From assembly GCA_946479825.1 (NCBI GenBank), contig CAMLHU010000051.1, forward strand, positions 1 to 10,544: a stretch of DNA of 10,544 nucleotides, read 5' to 3'. The position numbers were made by a program, and so were the translations under genes. Shown here piece by piece: positions 1 through 9,665 of this stretch (positions are counted from its first letter, which is position 1; each line of letters begins with the position of its first letter). The notes under the pieces were generated by a model. That model was given only the letters and a program-made list of their open reading frames with translations, was not told the origin of the DNA and did not search any database. Source of the stretch: an uncultured Gemmatimonadota bacterium. Lineage in GTDB: Bacteria; Gemmatimonadota; Gemmatimonadetes; Gemmatimonadales; GWC2-71-9.

Positions 1-802
1 CCAGGAAGTCGGTGCACCAGTAGCCGAACGAGAGCACGAAGCCGAGCCCCATCACCAGGCCGAACCACTCCACCCCGATGGGGTTGGCGGCGGCGCTCCC
101 CATATGGGCCCAGCTCCGTACGTACACGTCGGCGGCCATCCCGCGATCGGCGGCGACCTGCGCCAGCCGCGCCGTCAGGCCGTGCCACCCACCGACGTCG
201 CGGAGGCCGAGCCACACCAGCGGCGCGAACCCGAACACGATGAGGAAGAACTGCACCACCTCGTTGTAAATGGCGCTGGTGAGCCCGCCCAGGAAGGTGT
301 ACGCGAGCACGATCGCCGCGGCGGCGAGCATCGAGCCGTCGAGCGGCCAGCCGAGCAGGAGGTGGAAGAGCTTGCCCATCGCATACATCGAGATGCCGGA
401 AGAGAACACCGTCATCACCGCGAACGACACGGCGTTGAGCGCGCGGGTCTTCTCGTCGAACCGGAGGCGCAGGTACTCGGGCACCGAGCGGGCCCGTGAG
501 CCGTAGTAGAACGGCATCATGAAGAGCCCGACGAACAGCATCGCCGGGATGGCGCCCACCCAGTAGAAATGGCTGGTCGCGATGCCGTACTTGGCCCCCG
601 ACGCCCCCATCCCGATCACTTCCTGCGCGCCGAGGTTGGCGGAGATGAAGGCGAGGCCGGCCACCCACGCGGGGATGGACCGCCCCGAAAGCAGGAAGTC
701 GCCGCTGGTGTGCACGCCCCGGCGCACCAGCGCGCCGATGCCGAGCACGAAGAGGAAGTACGCCGCCATCACGGCGTAGTCGATCCAGTGAAGTGAGGCC
801 AT
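1..802 (-). CDS. Sodium:solute symporter (SSS family), 3' part cut off by window edge
   Basis: Secondary transporter of the inner membrane, expected to couple Na+ entry to uptake of a small solute; the substrate cannot be read from this part. The ATG is the complement of 800-802 and 267 codons lie in the window, with no stop before the edge. The first 25 residues form a hydrophobic segment. Around residues 33-60 comes the 'SGRSIPAW' stretch and then 'ISANLGAQEVIGMGASG', which matches the broken TM1 helix and Na+ site region of SSS/vSGLT-like carriers. 'SVPEYLRLRF' follows, and 'FLGGLTSAIYNEVVQF' is a typical family segment. At least six hydrophobic segments are visible. SSS proteins usually have about 450-600 residues, so roughly half is missing. 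It is divergent from the GNAT gene. No convincing SD precedes the ATG, and no alternative start lies just upstream in frame. Family sure, substrate unknown. Confidence 0.9.
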   Translation of the reverse strand, partial: MASLHWIDYAVMAAYFLFVLGIGALVRRGVHTSGDFLLSGRSIPAWVAGLAFISANLGAQEVIGMGASGAKYGIATSHFYWVGAIPAMLFVGLFMMPFYYGSRARSVPEYLRLRFDEKTRALNAVSFAVMTVFSSGISMYAMGKLFHLLLGWPLDGSMLAAAAIVLAYTFLGGLTSAIYNEVVQFFLIVFGFAPLVWLGLRDVGGWHGLTARLAQVAADRGMAADVYVRSWAHMGSAAANPIGVEWFGLVMGLGFVLSFGYWCTDFL

Positions 803-849
803 GGACGTCCCGGCAGGAGGCGGCGGCGGGGTCGCGGCGGGCGACCGGG

Positions 850-866
850 CGCTATAGTATGCATTG
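850..866. promoter_or_regulatory. AT-rich patch, possible divergent promoter -10 region
   Basis: In the roughly 100-base gap between the divergent symporter and GNAT genes, one AT-rich island stands out from GC-rich surroundings. It contains TATAGT (853-858) on the plus strand, one mismatch from the TATAAT -10 consensus. Read on the minus strand it gives weaker -10 candidates such as TACTAT. No good -35 box is visible for either direction. The placement would suit transcription of the GNAT gene with a short leader and possibly of the symporter as well. This is inferred from composition and position only. Confidence 0.35.
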
Positions 867-904
867 CCCGCGCCGTGCTCCGCCACCCGACCCCCGGGCT
901 CCCG

Positions 905-1450
905 ATGCCCCGCCGCTCCGTCACCACCACCTGGCTCGAGATGACCGCCCCCGGCGACCTCCGCCTGGCGGCGCACCCCGCCCCGGCGCTCGCGCTGGTC
1001 GAGGTGGCTCGGCCGATGCCGGAGCTCAACCGCTTCTTCTATACGGCCATCGGCGGCGACTGGTGGTGGACCGACCGGCTCCGCTGGACCTGGGCCGAGT
1101 GGATGGCCTGGCTCGACCGCCCGGAAGTCCGCACCCTGGTCATCACGCACGATCACGTTCCCGCTGGCTACGCTGAACTTGACCGCGCACCGGCGGGCGA
1201 CACGGAGATCGCCTACTTCGGCCTGTTGCCGCAGTGGATCGGCCGCGGCCGGGGCGCTGCCGCGCTCGAACTGGTCGTGCGCGATGCGTGGGCCCACGCC
1301 GCCACCAGGGTCTGGCTCCACACCTGCTCGCTCGACCATCCCCGCGCGCTCGAGAACTACCAGGCCCGCGGCTTCCGGGTCGTCCGGACCGAGACCGCGG
1401 AGCGCGAGCTCCCCGATCATCCCCCCGGGCCCTGGCCGGGAGCCCGCTGA
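905..1450 (+). CDS. GNAT family N-acetyltransferase
   Basis: Cytosolic acetyl-CoA-dependent N-acetyltransferase of unknown substrate, 181 residues. The N-terminal part has 'ELNRFFYTAIGGDWWWTDRL' (about 40-59), seen in a distinct GNAT subgroup. The acetyl-CoA loop is 'QWIGRGRGAAAL' (110-121), fitting the Q/R-x-x-G-x-G/A motif A. 'HPRALENYQARGF' (145-157) is the usual C-terminal motif B, where a Tyr often acts as the general acid. The ATG at 905 is preferred because family members start shortly before the 'TTWLEM' segment. A GTG at 875 in the same frame would add ten residues, and neither start has a clear SD. The stop is one base before the next start, so the secreted protein downstream is probably co-transcribed. 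Family assignment is firm; whether the substrate is an amine, amino acid or protein cannot be told. Confidence 0.88.
   Translation: MPRRSVTTTWLEMTAPGDLRLAAHPAPALALVEVARPMPELNRFFYTAIGGDWWWTDRLRWTWAEWMAWLDRPEVRTLVITHDHVPAGYAELDRAPAGDTEIAYFGLLPQWIGRGRGAAALELVVRDAWAHAATRVWLHTCSLDHPRALENYQARGFRVVRTETAERELPDHPPGPWPGAR
1438..1442 (+). promoter_or_regulatory. Ribosome binding site fixing the GTG start at 1452
   Basis: GGGAG lies inside the last codons of the GNAT gene, nine bases before a GTG start. It supports that start, which is also the one that gives an N-terminal signal peptide. The arrangement suggests translational coupling between the two genes. Confidence 0.5.
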
Positions 1451-1451
1451 G

Positions 1452-2849
1452 GTGCGCCTCGCACGCCTGACCCCGCTCGTCGTCGCGCTTGCGGCCGCGA
1501 CCTCCGCGGCGGCGCAGCTTCCCACGGTGCACCCCGACAGCGGCAGTGTGTGGTATCAGGGAGTGTCCACCTGGCGCCGTTACGTCGTCCGCGGACCCGA
1601 CACGACATACGCGACCGACACCATTGCGCGGGTGGACCGACTCGAGTGGGTCGGCGCCTCTAGGCGAACAGTAGTAGTACATACGACAACGCTCGATGCA
1701 CTCCGGGCGCTCACGGTGGATACACTCGCCCTGGCGGCCGACGGCGCACTCACTCCGCTCGAACCCGATGCTGATCCCATCGCCGACCGAACGCCGTTGC
1801 TGGCGCGGGTACCCCTGCCCTCCGGCGCCCTCGACACCGGTGCCACCTGGGGCGACCGGATCGACGATCGGGCCCTGCCCGAGGGCACATCGCGCCTGAC
1901 CGAACAGGTCGCGGCCTACACCCTGAGCTCCGAGCCCGACTCGCTCGGCCGGCGCGCGCTCGTGGTGCACGTGGTCGGCATCGCCCACCTGCAGGAGAGC
2001 CGCCCCGATGCGCCGCGGGGGCCGGTCGCGCTCGACGCGCGCGGGACTTTTCAGGAGACCTGGTGGCTCGACCCGGCCCGCGGCCAGCTGCTCGCGCGGC
2101 GCCGAGTGCTGCACCTCGACGGCCTGGCCGTGACCGATGCCGACGGACAGATCGACACGCTCCCGGGCGGCGTCTTCGCCGACGACTCGTGGGGGCTCAT
2201 TTCGGCTGCGCGCGCCGCGGTCCTGACCCGCCCGCTGCCGGGGACCGATTCCGCCACCTCCCTCGCGCCGGTCGCGACGGCACTGCATACCTCGCGGCGC
2301 AGCGGCGACCTCCTCGAGAGCGGGCTCGCGACCGCTGATGGGCGGGTGGCCACGGCGACGGGAGAGACTCACGCCGGCCAGGTCCGCAGCTACCGGGTCC
2401 TCTGGACCGCGCCGGGAATTCCAGACCTGGCGCTATCGGTCACGGTCGGCCGCCGCACCGTGACCCTCGCCGGCGACACCACGCGCTCGTGGCCGCGCCC
2501 CGAAGGACGCTGGGCGGTGGCCGACGTGGGAATGGAAGAGCAGCTGGCGCCGGTCCTCGCCGCCATTCCAGACGATCGTCGCGAGCTGACCCTCCCAGTC
2601 CTCCGGCCACGCACCGCCAGGTGGGACACGCTCTCGGTCACGTGGCGTGCACTGGGAATGGGCGCCCGCCTCTTCGTGCTTTCCCAGGGCCCCGCCGAAA
2701 GCCGCGTCGCGCTCCTGGTCGACTCGACCGGCGCTCTCCTGACCGTCGAGCGCGCATCCACGCCGCCGGCGCGACGCGTTCCTCCGGTCGGGTCTCCGGC
2801 GCGGCTCCGCCTCGACGCGATCCTCGGCCCGGACAGCGCCTCGCACTAA
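1452..2849 (+). CDS. Secreted protein of unknown function
   Basis: A 465-residue protein I do not recognise. From GTG 1452 it begins with a clear Sec signal peptide: Arg residues at 2 and 5, a hydrophobic core (about 6-17), and an A-x-A type site 'SAAAQ' with predicted cleavage after residue 21. No lipobox Cys follows, so the mature protein is probably periplasmic or exported. The rest is rich in alternating polar/hydrophobic stretches typical of beta structure. It seems to have two halves: about 22-250, with 'GTFQETWWLDPARGQLL' near the end of it, and about 290-465, with 'YRVLWTAPGIPDLALSV' and 'LLVDSTGALLTVER'. The latter faintly recalls beta-rich lipoprotein-like or DUF3108-like folds, but I would not assign it. 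It is one base downstream of the GNAT gene. A patch of rare codons lies at residues 70-79. Confidence 0.75.
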   Translation: MRLARLTPLVVALAAATSAAAQLPTVHPDSGSVWYQGVSTWRRYVVRGPDTTYATDTIARVDRLEWVGASRRTVVVHTTTLDALRALTVDTLALAADGALTPLEPDADPIADRTPLLARVPLPSGALDTGATWGDRIDDRALPEGTSRLTEQVAAYTLSSEPDSLGRRALVVHVVGIAHLQESRPDAPRGPVALDARGTFQETWWLDPARGQLLARRRVLHLDGLAVTDADGQIDTLPGGVFADDSWGLISAARAAVLTRPLPGTDSATSLAPVATALHTSRRSGDLLESGLATADGRVATATGETHAGQVRSYRVLWTAPGIPDLALSVTVGRRTVTLAGDTTRSWPRPEGRWAVADVGMEEQLAPVLAAIPDDRRELTLPVLRPRTARWDTLSVTWRALGMGARLFVLSQGPAESRVALLVDSTGALLTVERASTPPARRVPPVGSPARLRLDAILGPDSASH

Positions 2850-2921
2850 GCACGCGTCGTTCCGCCCATCCCTGCGCGCGTTCGGTTACCGCGCGGTGGC
2901 GCGTGCACGCCATCGTGCGGC

Positions 2922-3170
<249 letters not shown>

Positions 3171-3180
3171 CTTGAAGTTG

Positions 3181-3378
3181 GTGCCGCTCATCGACCGCTG
3201 CGTCTGTCAGGACACGCGCTTCGCCGAGCTCCTCCCGCGGGTCCGCGCCGAGGGGTGGGACCTCGTTGCGCTGACCCGAGCCACCCGCTGCGGCGCGCGC
3301 TGCGGGCTCTGCCGCCCTTACCTCCGCCGGATGATCGCCACCGGCGAGGTCGTGTTCCACGAGATCCTCACCGAATAG
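3181..3378 (+). CDS. Bfd-like [2Fe-2S]-binding protein
   Basis: A 65-residue cytosolic protein that probably binds one [2Fe-2S] cluster. Cysteines at 7 and 9 (CxC) and at 41 and 44 (CxxC) are separated by 31 residues. This is exactly the C-x-C-x31-C-x2-C pattern of E. coli bacterioferritin-associated ferredoxin (Bfd) and of BFD domains in nitrite reductases and Cu(I) chaperones. A fifth Cys (37) precedes the second pair in 'RCGARCGLC'. The chain between forms helices ('FAELLPRVRAEGWDLVAL'), as in the Bfd fold. Bfd reduces the heme of bacterioferritin to release iron, but no bacterioferritin gene is in view, so a general electron-transfer role or a partner elsewhere is possible. GTG 3181 is chosen; in-frame TTG codons at 3172 and 3178 would add one to three residues. 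The histidine kinase starts 39 bases downstream. Confidence 0.82.
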   Translation: MPLIDRCVCQDTRFAELLPRVRAEGWDLVALTRATRCGARCGLCRPYLRRMIATGEVVFHEILTE

Positions 3379-3417
3379 CCGCTCGCGCGCCGCGCGGGCG
3401 CGGGCAGATTACCTGTG

Positions 3418-5031
3418 ATGCCCGATCCGCCGGCCCCCGCCCCCCGACCGATCGCCGACCGCGTCGCCGCGTTCGGCCGGCGCCGCGTGCCCGTCGCCAT
3501 CGCCGCGATGCTTTTCGTGGCCTGGATCGGCATCTACCTGGTGTACCGGCACGCGGTCGCCGGCTTCGTCGCGCTCCTCGTCGCCACGGCGCTCGGCCTC
3601 TACGCCCGCCGCCGGGCGATCGCCACCGAGTCCGACGAGCGCGCCGCGCTGCAGCGCGCCCTCGACCAGGCCGCCGCGCGCAACCGGGAACTCGAGTCCT
3701 TCCGGCACCTGTCCCAGATCCTCCTCTCCGGCCGGCCGCTGGCGGAGATCTTCCACGAGATCGCGCGGCTCGCCGCGGAACTGCTCGACGGCGAAGCCAG
3801 CGCCATCGGCCTCGTGACCGAGGAGGCCAGGTTCGTGCGCGTGGTGGCCGCCACCGGACTGATGGCCCACGCCGTCGAGCGGCTGGTGCCGATGGACGCC
3901 TCGATCGTGGGCTGGGTGGTGAGCCAGGACCACCCCGTGATCAGCAACGACATGCGGGCGGATCCGCGGACCTTCGAATTCGAGGACACGCCGGCGGCGC
4001 TTCTGAGCGGGGTGTTCACGCCGCTCCGGTCCGGCGGGATGGTGATCGGGATGGTCAGCGTGATGAACCGCCGCGGCGGCCGTCCGTTCCACGAGGACGA
4101 CCTGTACCTCCTCCAGGCCCTCGCCGACCAGGCCGCGCTCGGCCTCGACCGGGCCAACATGTTCGAGGAGAGCCAGCGGACCGCGCGCGAGCTCTCCGAG
4201 AAGAACCGCGAGCTCCGGCAGGCCACCCGCCTCAAGGACGAGCTCCTCGCCAACGTGTCGCACGAGCTGCGCACCCCGCTCAACGCCATCATCGGCTTTT
4301 CCGACCTCCTCCTGACCGGCGAGGTCGGCCCGGTGGCGGAGCCGCACCGCGAGTTCCTCGAGTCCATCCACCGGAACGGGAAACACCTGCTCCGGCTCAT
4401 CAACGGCGTGCTCGACCTGGCCAAGGCCGACGCGGGACGGATGACGCTCGACCTGAGCCGCACCGACCTCCGCGACGCCATCCGGGCGGCGGCGGCCGAC
4501 ACGGAGAGCCTCCGGCTCGCGCGGAAGCAGGTCCATCGGTTCGAGCTCCCCGACACGCCGCTCTACGCGCTCGCCGACGCGGTGCGGGTCCAGCAGATCC
4601 TGTTCAACCTCCTGTCCAATGCCTCGAAGTTCACGCCGGAAGGAGGCGAGATCGTCCTGCGCGCCCTCGCCACCGAGGCCCCGCTGCCGGTGCCGTCCGA
4701 CCGGGCCGGCGAGTCGCCGCGCCACCTCACCCGGCGGGCCGTCTGGGTGGCGGTCAGCGACAACGGGATCGGGATCCGGCCCGAGGACATCGGTAAGCTG
4801 TTCGTCGAGTTCAGCCAGGTGGACAGCTCCCCCAGCCGGCGGGTCCAGGGGACCGGCCTCGGCCTCGCCCTCTGCAAGCGGTTCGTCGAACTGCACGGGG
4901 GGCAGATCGGCGCGGAGTCGATCTATGCCCGCGGCAGCACGTTCTGGTTCATCCTGCCGGAAGAGGGCCCCGTCCGTCGGTGGGGCGCCCGAAGCGGCGA
5001 CGAAGCGGAGGCCGAGACCTCCTCCCGCTGA
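3418..5031 (+). CDS. Membrane-anchored GAF-domain sensor histidine kinase
   Basis: A 537-residue sensor kinase. Two hydrophobic segments (about 25-42 and 46-62) separated by only a few residues anchor it, leaving almost no periplasmic part, so sensing is expected in the cytoplasm or membrane. A helical linker leads into a GAF domain (about 95-243) and a short coiled coil (244-270). The HisKA dimerisation domain has phospho-acceptor His282 in 'SHELRTPLNA'. The HATPase_c domain shows the N box with Asn397 ('FNLLSNASKF'), G1 'SDNGIGI' (Asp448), the F box 'FVEFSQVD' and G2 'GTGLGLALC'. All catalytic motifs are intact. A loop of about 20 residues lies between N box and G1. No response regulator is adjacent, so it is an orphan kinase here. 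GTG 3415, one codon upstream, is an alternative start. The GAF ligand cannot be read. The copper operon downstream has its own promoter, so a functional link is not implied. Confidence 0.93.
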   Translation: MPDPPAPAPRPIADRVAAFGRRRVPVAIAAMLFVAWIGIYLVYRHAVAGFVALLVATALGLYARRRAIATESDERAALQRALDQAAARNRELESFRHLSQILLSGRPLAEIFHEIARLAAELLDGEASAIGLVTEEARFVRVVAATGLMAHAVERLVPMDASIVGWVVSQDHPVISNDMRADPRTFEFEDTPAALLSGVFTPLRSGGMVIGMVSVMNRRGGRPFHEDDLYLLQALADQAALGLDRANMFEESQRTARELSEKNRELRQATRLKDELLANVSHELRTPLNAIIGFSDLLLTGEVGPVAEPHREFLESIHRNGKHLLRLINGVLDLAKADAGRMTLDLSRTDLRDAIRAAAADTESLRLARKQVHRFELPDTPLYALADAVRVQQILFNLLSNASKFTPEGGEIVLRALATEAPLPVPSDRAGESPRHLTRRAVWVAVSDNGIGIRPEDIGKLFVEFSQVDSSPSRRVQGTGLGLALCKRFVELHGGQIGAESIYARGSTFWFILPEEGPVRRWGARSGDEAEAETSSR

Positions 5032-5044
5032 ACCCCACCCCGCG

Positions 5045-5077
5045 CATACCCCCGGGGGTTGACATACCCCCACCCCC
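5045..5077 (+). promoter_or_regulatory. Probable CsoR operator region (C/G-tract elements)
   Basis: A perfect 12-base palindrome ACCCCCGGGGGT (5048-5059) sits directly before and against the -35 box. The 9-mer CATACCCCC occurs at 5045-5053 and again at 5063-5071, exactly 18 bases apart, and is followed by ACCCCC (5072-5077). Known CsoR operators are GC-tract pseudo-palindromes flanked by TA-type ends, so this is what a copper-responsive operator would look like. It overlaps the -35 and the spacer, where a bound repressor would block RNA polymerase. csoR is encoded in the operon it would control. Assignment rests on sequence similarity and context. Confidence 0.7.
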
Positions 5078-5087
5078 TATATAAAAT
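5059..5087 (+). promoter_or_regulatory. Sigma70-type promoter of the copper operon
   Basis: TTGACA (5059-5064) is a perfect -35 box. After a 17-base spacer comes TAAAAT (5082-5087), a -10 box with one mismatch to consensus. Transcription should start near 5094, giving a leader of about 65 bases before copZ. This is the best promoter in the window and stands in an AT-rich island (5078-5087). Confidence 0.8.
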
Positions 5088-5158
5088 GACGGCGTGTTCG
5101 CACCGGCCCGGAGCGTTTCGGCGCCGGAATCCAGCCGTCCAGTCCAGCGGGGGATCCC

Positions 5159-5365
5159 ATGAAGTCGCTCAACCTGACCATCGAAGGGATGTCGTGCGGC
5201 CACTGCCTCAACGCGGTGAACCGTGCCCTCACCCAGCTCAACGGCGTCCAGATCGGCTCGGTCCAGATCGGCAAGGCGTCGCTCAACTACGACGAGACCA
5301 AGCTCTCGCCCGACCAGATCGCCGCCGCGGTGTCCGCCGAAGGGTATCGGGCGACGGTCGCGTGA
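5159..5365 (+). CDS. copZ: Copper chaperone CopZ-like (heavy-metal-associated domain)
   Basis: A 68-residue cytosolic metallochaperone consisting of a single HMA domain. The metal loop is 'GMSCGHC' with Cys13 and Cys16 (MxCxxC), the Cu(I)-binding motif of Atx1/CopZ proteins. The rest follows the beta-alpha-beta-beta-alpha-beta pattern, ending in '[13 protein letters not shown]'. Length equals that of typical CopZ. A G-rich SD (GGGGGA, 5149-5154) lies four bases before the ATG. It is first in the copper operon, 16 bases ahead of copA, so its likely role is to bind cytosolic Cu(I) and hand it to CopA, and possibly to draw copper from CsoR. Expression should rise with copper through the operator upstream. 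MerP-like mercury binding uses a similar motif, but the neighbours argue for copper. Confidence 0.88.
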   Translation: MKSLNLTIEGMSCGHCLNAVNRALTQLNGVQIGSVQIGKASLNYDETKLSPDQIAAAVSAEGYRATVA

Positions 5366-5381
5366 AAGGCGGCAGGTCGTA

Positions 5382-7708
<2,327 letters not shown>

Positions 7709-7709
<1 letters not shown>

Positions 7710-8053
7710 TGGACTACGACATCCTTCCCTGCGCCTGCGGGCGCGGGGCCGACGAAGGCGAACGCAAGGCGGTCGCGGTGGATCCCGAGATCAAGGCGGC
7801 GCTGACCAACCGGTTGCGGCGCATCGAGGGGCAGGTCCGGGGACTGCAGCGGATGGTGGAGGAGGAGCGCTACTGCGCCGACGTCCTCACCCAGGTCGCG
7901 TCGGTGCAGGAGGCGCTCCGCGGGGTCGGCAAGACCCTCCTCGGCAACCACCTCCGCCACTGCGCCACCCAGGCCATCACCTCGGCCGACCCCACCGAGC
8001 GCGACGCGATGTACGAGGAACTGGTGGAGTTGTTCTACCGGAATGCGAAGTAG
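7709..8053 (+). CDS. csoR: Copper-sensing transcriptional repressor CsoR
   Basis: A 114-residue all-helical DNA-binding repressor of the CsoR/RcnR family. Cys56, His81 and Cys85 reproduce the Cu(I) site of M. tuberculosis CsoR (Cys36, His61, Cys65) with identical spacings of 25 and 4. The residue before the first Cys is Tyr, as in that protein. This C-H-C set argues against RcnR (Ni/Co), FrmR (formaldehyde) and CstR (persulfide, no His). 'LRRIEGQVRGLQRMVEEERYC' is the family hallmark helix. Apo-CsoR would bind the C/G-tract operator before copZ and release it on Cu(I) binding, giving negative autoregulation. The start overlaps the copA stop by one base (TGATG). An extra 25 residues at the N-terminus include a Cys8-x-Cys10 pair. 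csoR is last in the operon, whereas it is often first elsewhere. Confidence 0.92.
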
Positions 8054-8065
8054 CAGGAGCCGTAA

Positions 8066-8150
8066 GCGGTGAGCGGTCAGCGGTGAGCGGGCGCCGGCAC
8101 GCATCTGTGGCGTGCAGGCCGTGCCCCGCTCACTGCTGACCGCTCACCGC
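8066..8150. repeat. Long inverted repeat of 7-base units between convergent genes, probable bidirectional terminator
   Basis: Two 25-base arms (8066-8090 and 8126-8150) are reverse complements with a single mismatch, a G-U pair in the plus-strand RNA. Each arm is built from heptamer units of the form AGCGGTG/AGCGGTC. The 35-base centre contains a second perfect 6-bp stem, GCACGC (8097-8102) with GCGTGC (8110-8115), around a 7-base loop. The whole lies 12 bases after csoR and overlaps the 3' end of the MFS gene, whose last six residues and stop are in the right arm. Position suggests ending transcription from both sides. There is no clear U-tract, so a classical Rho-independent terminator is not proven; a REP-like mobile repeat is an alternative. 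Confidence 0.75.
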
Positions 8151-9665
8151 CTTGAACTCGCCCGTCACCCGCATCGAGTCTCGCATCACGGTACCCAGGG
8201 CGCCGAGCATCACCACGCCGCCGATCATCGAGGTGACCGGCAGGATCAGGATCGCGCGGTCGATGCCGAAGCGATCGGAGAGCGCGCCCACGAGCGGAAG
8301 CGCGATCGCGTCGCCGGCGAGGTGGATGAAGAGCAGGTAGGCCCCCACCACGGTGGCGCTGATGCGGGCCGGTGCCACGTCGAACATCGTCGCCGCGATG
8401 GGCCCGTTGTACCAGGTCAGGAAGAAGAACGCGGCGCTGAAGACCGGCACGAACAGCGCCCGGTCGCGGATGGTGAGGAGCCAGAGCGCGAGCGCGCCGC
8501 CGATCAGCAGGCCGATGGCGACGGCCCACACCCGTCCGGCGTCGGTGTAGCGCTTCAGGAAGTCCGCGAACACCCCGCCGAAGAGCGTCCCCGCAGTCCC
8601 GAAGATCAGCCCCCACTTGCCGAGGATCGCGGCCGCTTCCGCCGCCGTCCAGCCGAGCTCCCGGCTGGCGAAGGTCGGCCCCCATCCCACGATCCCGTTG
8701 AGCCCGAACGAGACCAGCGCGCCCGACGCGAAGACGTACACCAGCGTCGGCGTCCGGAGCACCAGGCCGATCCCGCGCACCAGCTCCTGGAACACGTCCG
8801 ACACCCGGCCGCCGAACGGCGTCCGGTCGATCTGGTCGGTCCGGATCTGGCGGACCCAGCGCCGGATGTTGAGCGCGAGCCCGACGGCGACGCCGCCCGC
8901 CAGCACCATCGTGTCGGCGTTGGTGTTGGAGCCCTCCACCAGTTCGAGCCCGAGCGCAAGGAGCGCCGCCAGGCCGGAGGTCACGATCAGCGGCGAGAAC
9001 TGCCGGACCAGCGTCGCGGCGCCGACCTCGAGTTCACGGAGCAGTCGCGTCACCGAGACCGGGATGAGGATACGGGTGGGGTCCACCAGGCGGATGGCCA
9101 GGAGCGCCAGGATGAATCCGGGGGCCCCCACCGCCATGAACGCCACACGCCACCCGTACGTCGCCTCCAGCTGCCCGCCGAGCCAGATCCCGAGCACGCC
9201 GCCGATGGAGAGGCCGGCCGAGAGGATCCCCATCGCCAGCGCGCGGCCGCGCCCCGGGAAGTAATCGGCCACGAGCGACTGCGACGCGGGCCCGAACGCC
9301 GCCTCGCCGATCCCCACCGCCGCGCGGGTGAAGAACAGCTGGCCGAAGCTCCGCACCAGCCCCGCGCCCACGGTGAAGGCGCTCCAAAGCGACACCCCCC
9401 AGGCGATGACGGCGCGTCGGGAACGGAGGTCGCCCAGGACGCCGAACGGGAGCGCCGCGACGGAGAACACCAGGATGTAGGCGGAGCCGAGCCACCCAAG
9501 CTGGGCGTCGGAGAGGGACAGCTCGTGCTTGATCGGCTCGAACATCCCGAAGATGACGTTGCGATCGAGATAGTTGAGCAGGTTCAGCACGGACAGCAGG
9601 ATGAGCGCGTACCACCGGTACGCGCTCGAGAGATCGGCCGGCTCGGGGCGGGGGGTGGCGCTCAA
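8130..9665 (-). CDS. Spinster-like MFS transporter
   Basis: A 511-residue major facilitator superfamily transporter in the inner membrane. 'NYLDRN' at the end of TM1 (31-36), the motif A region '[10 protein letters not shown]' (75-84) and 'GIGEA' in TM4 (118-122) are typical of the spinster (Spns)-like branch. The N-terminal six helices lie at about 17-190 and the C-terminal six at about 297-500. Between them are two more hydrophobic stretches (about 213-233 and 241-257), suggesting 14 rather than 12 membrane segments; the length also exceeds a typical bacterial spinster protein of about 430-470. The start is TTG (complement of 9663-9665), overlapping the stop of the upstream enzyme in TTGA and preceded by GGAG at four bases. 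The C-terminal residues 'AVSGQQ' are encoded by the inverted-repeat arm. Substrate unknown; the coupling to a polyamine-type enzyme hints at a related small molecule. Confidence 0.88.
   Translation of the reverse strand: MSATPRPEPADLSSAYRWYALILLSVLNLLNYLDRNVIFGMFEPIKHELSLSDAQLGWLGSAYILVFSVAALPFGVLGDLRSRRAVIAWGVSLWSAFTVGAGLVRSFGQLFFTRAAVGIGEAAFGPASQSLVADYFPGRGRALAMGILSAGLSIGGVLGIWLGGQLEATYGWRVAFMAVGAPGFILALLAIRLVDPTRILIPVSVTRLLRELEVGAATLVRQFSPLIVTSGLAALLALGLELVEGSNTNADTMVLAGGVAVGLALNIRRWVRQIRTDQIDRTPFGGRVSDVFQELVRGIGLVLRTPTLVYVFASGALVSFGLNGIVGWGPTFASRELGWTAAEAAAILGKWGLIFGTAGTLFGGVFADFLKRYTDAGRVWAVAIGLLIGGALALWLLTIRDRALFVPVFSAAFFFLTWYNGPIAATMFDVAPARISATVVGAYLLFIHLAGDAIALPLVGALSDRFGIDRAILILPVTSMIGGVVMLGALGTVMRDSMRVTGEFKAVSGQQ

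Noticed and set aside
1143..2372. Long minus-strand open frame antisense to the GNAT and secreted-protein genes
   Set aside because: Arg/Gly-rich translation without domain signals, crossing two plausible plus-strand genes that have an SD, a signal peptide and family motifs.
2850..2921. Hairpin CGCGCG (2875-2880) with CGCGCG (2890-2895) after the secreted-protein gene as a terminator
   Set aside because: Only a 6-bp stem of alternating C and G, which is frequent by chance here, and no T-run follows. The 72-base gap holds nothing else I can support.
3418..5031. The histidine kinase as the copper sensor for the operon downstream
   Set aside because: It lacks a periplasmic sensing domain and any visible copper-ligand cluster, no response regulator is present, and the operon already has its own CsoR and operator.
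3255..5073. Long open frames overlapping the histidine kinase (plus frame 3255-4796, minus frame 3409-5073)
   Set aside because: Both give Arg/Pro/Gly-rich or repetitive translations without motifs. The kinase frame contains every expected catalytic box, so the others are shadows.
8054..8160. CRISPR-like or IS terminal repeat reading of the 7-base repeat region
   Set aside because: There are no spacers of regular length, no transposase and no target-site duplication, and the units are only seven bases. A hairpin element fits better.
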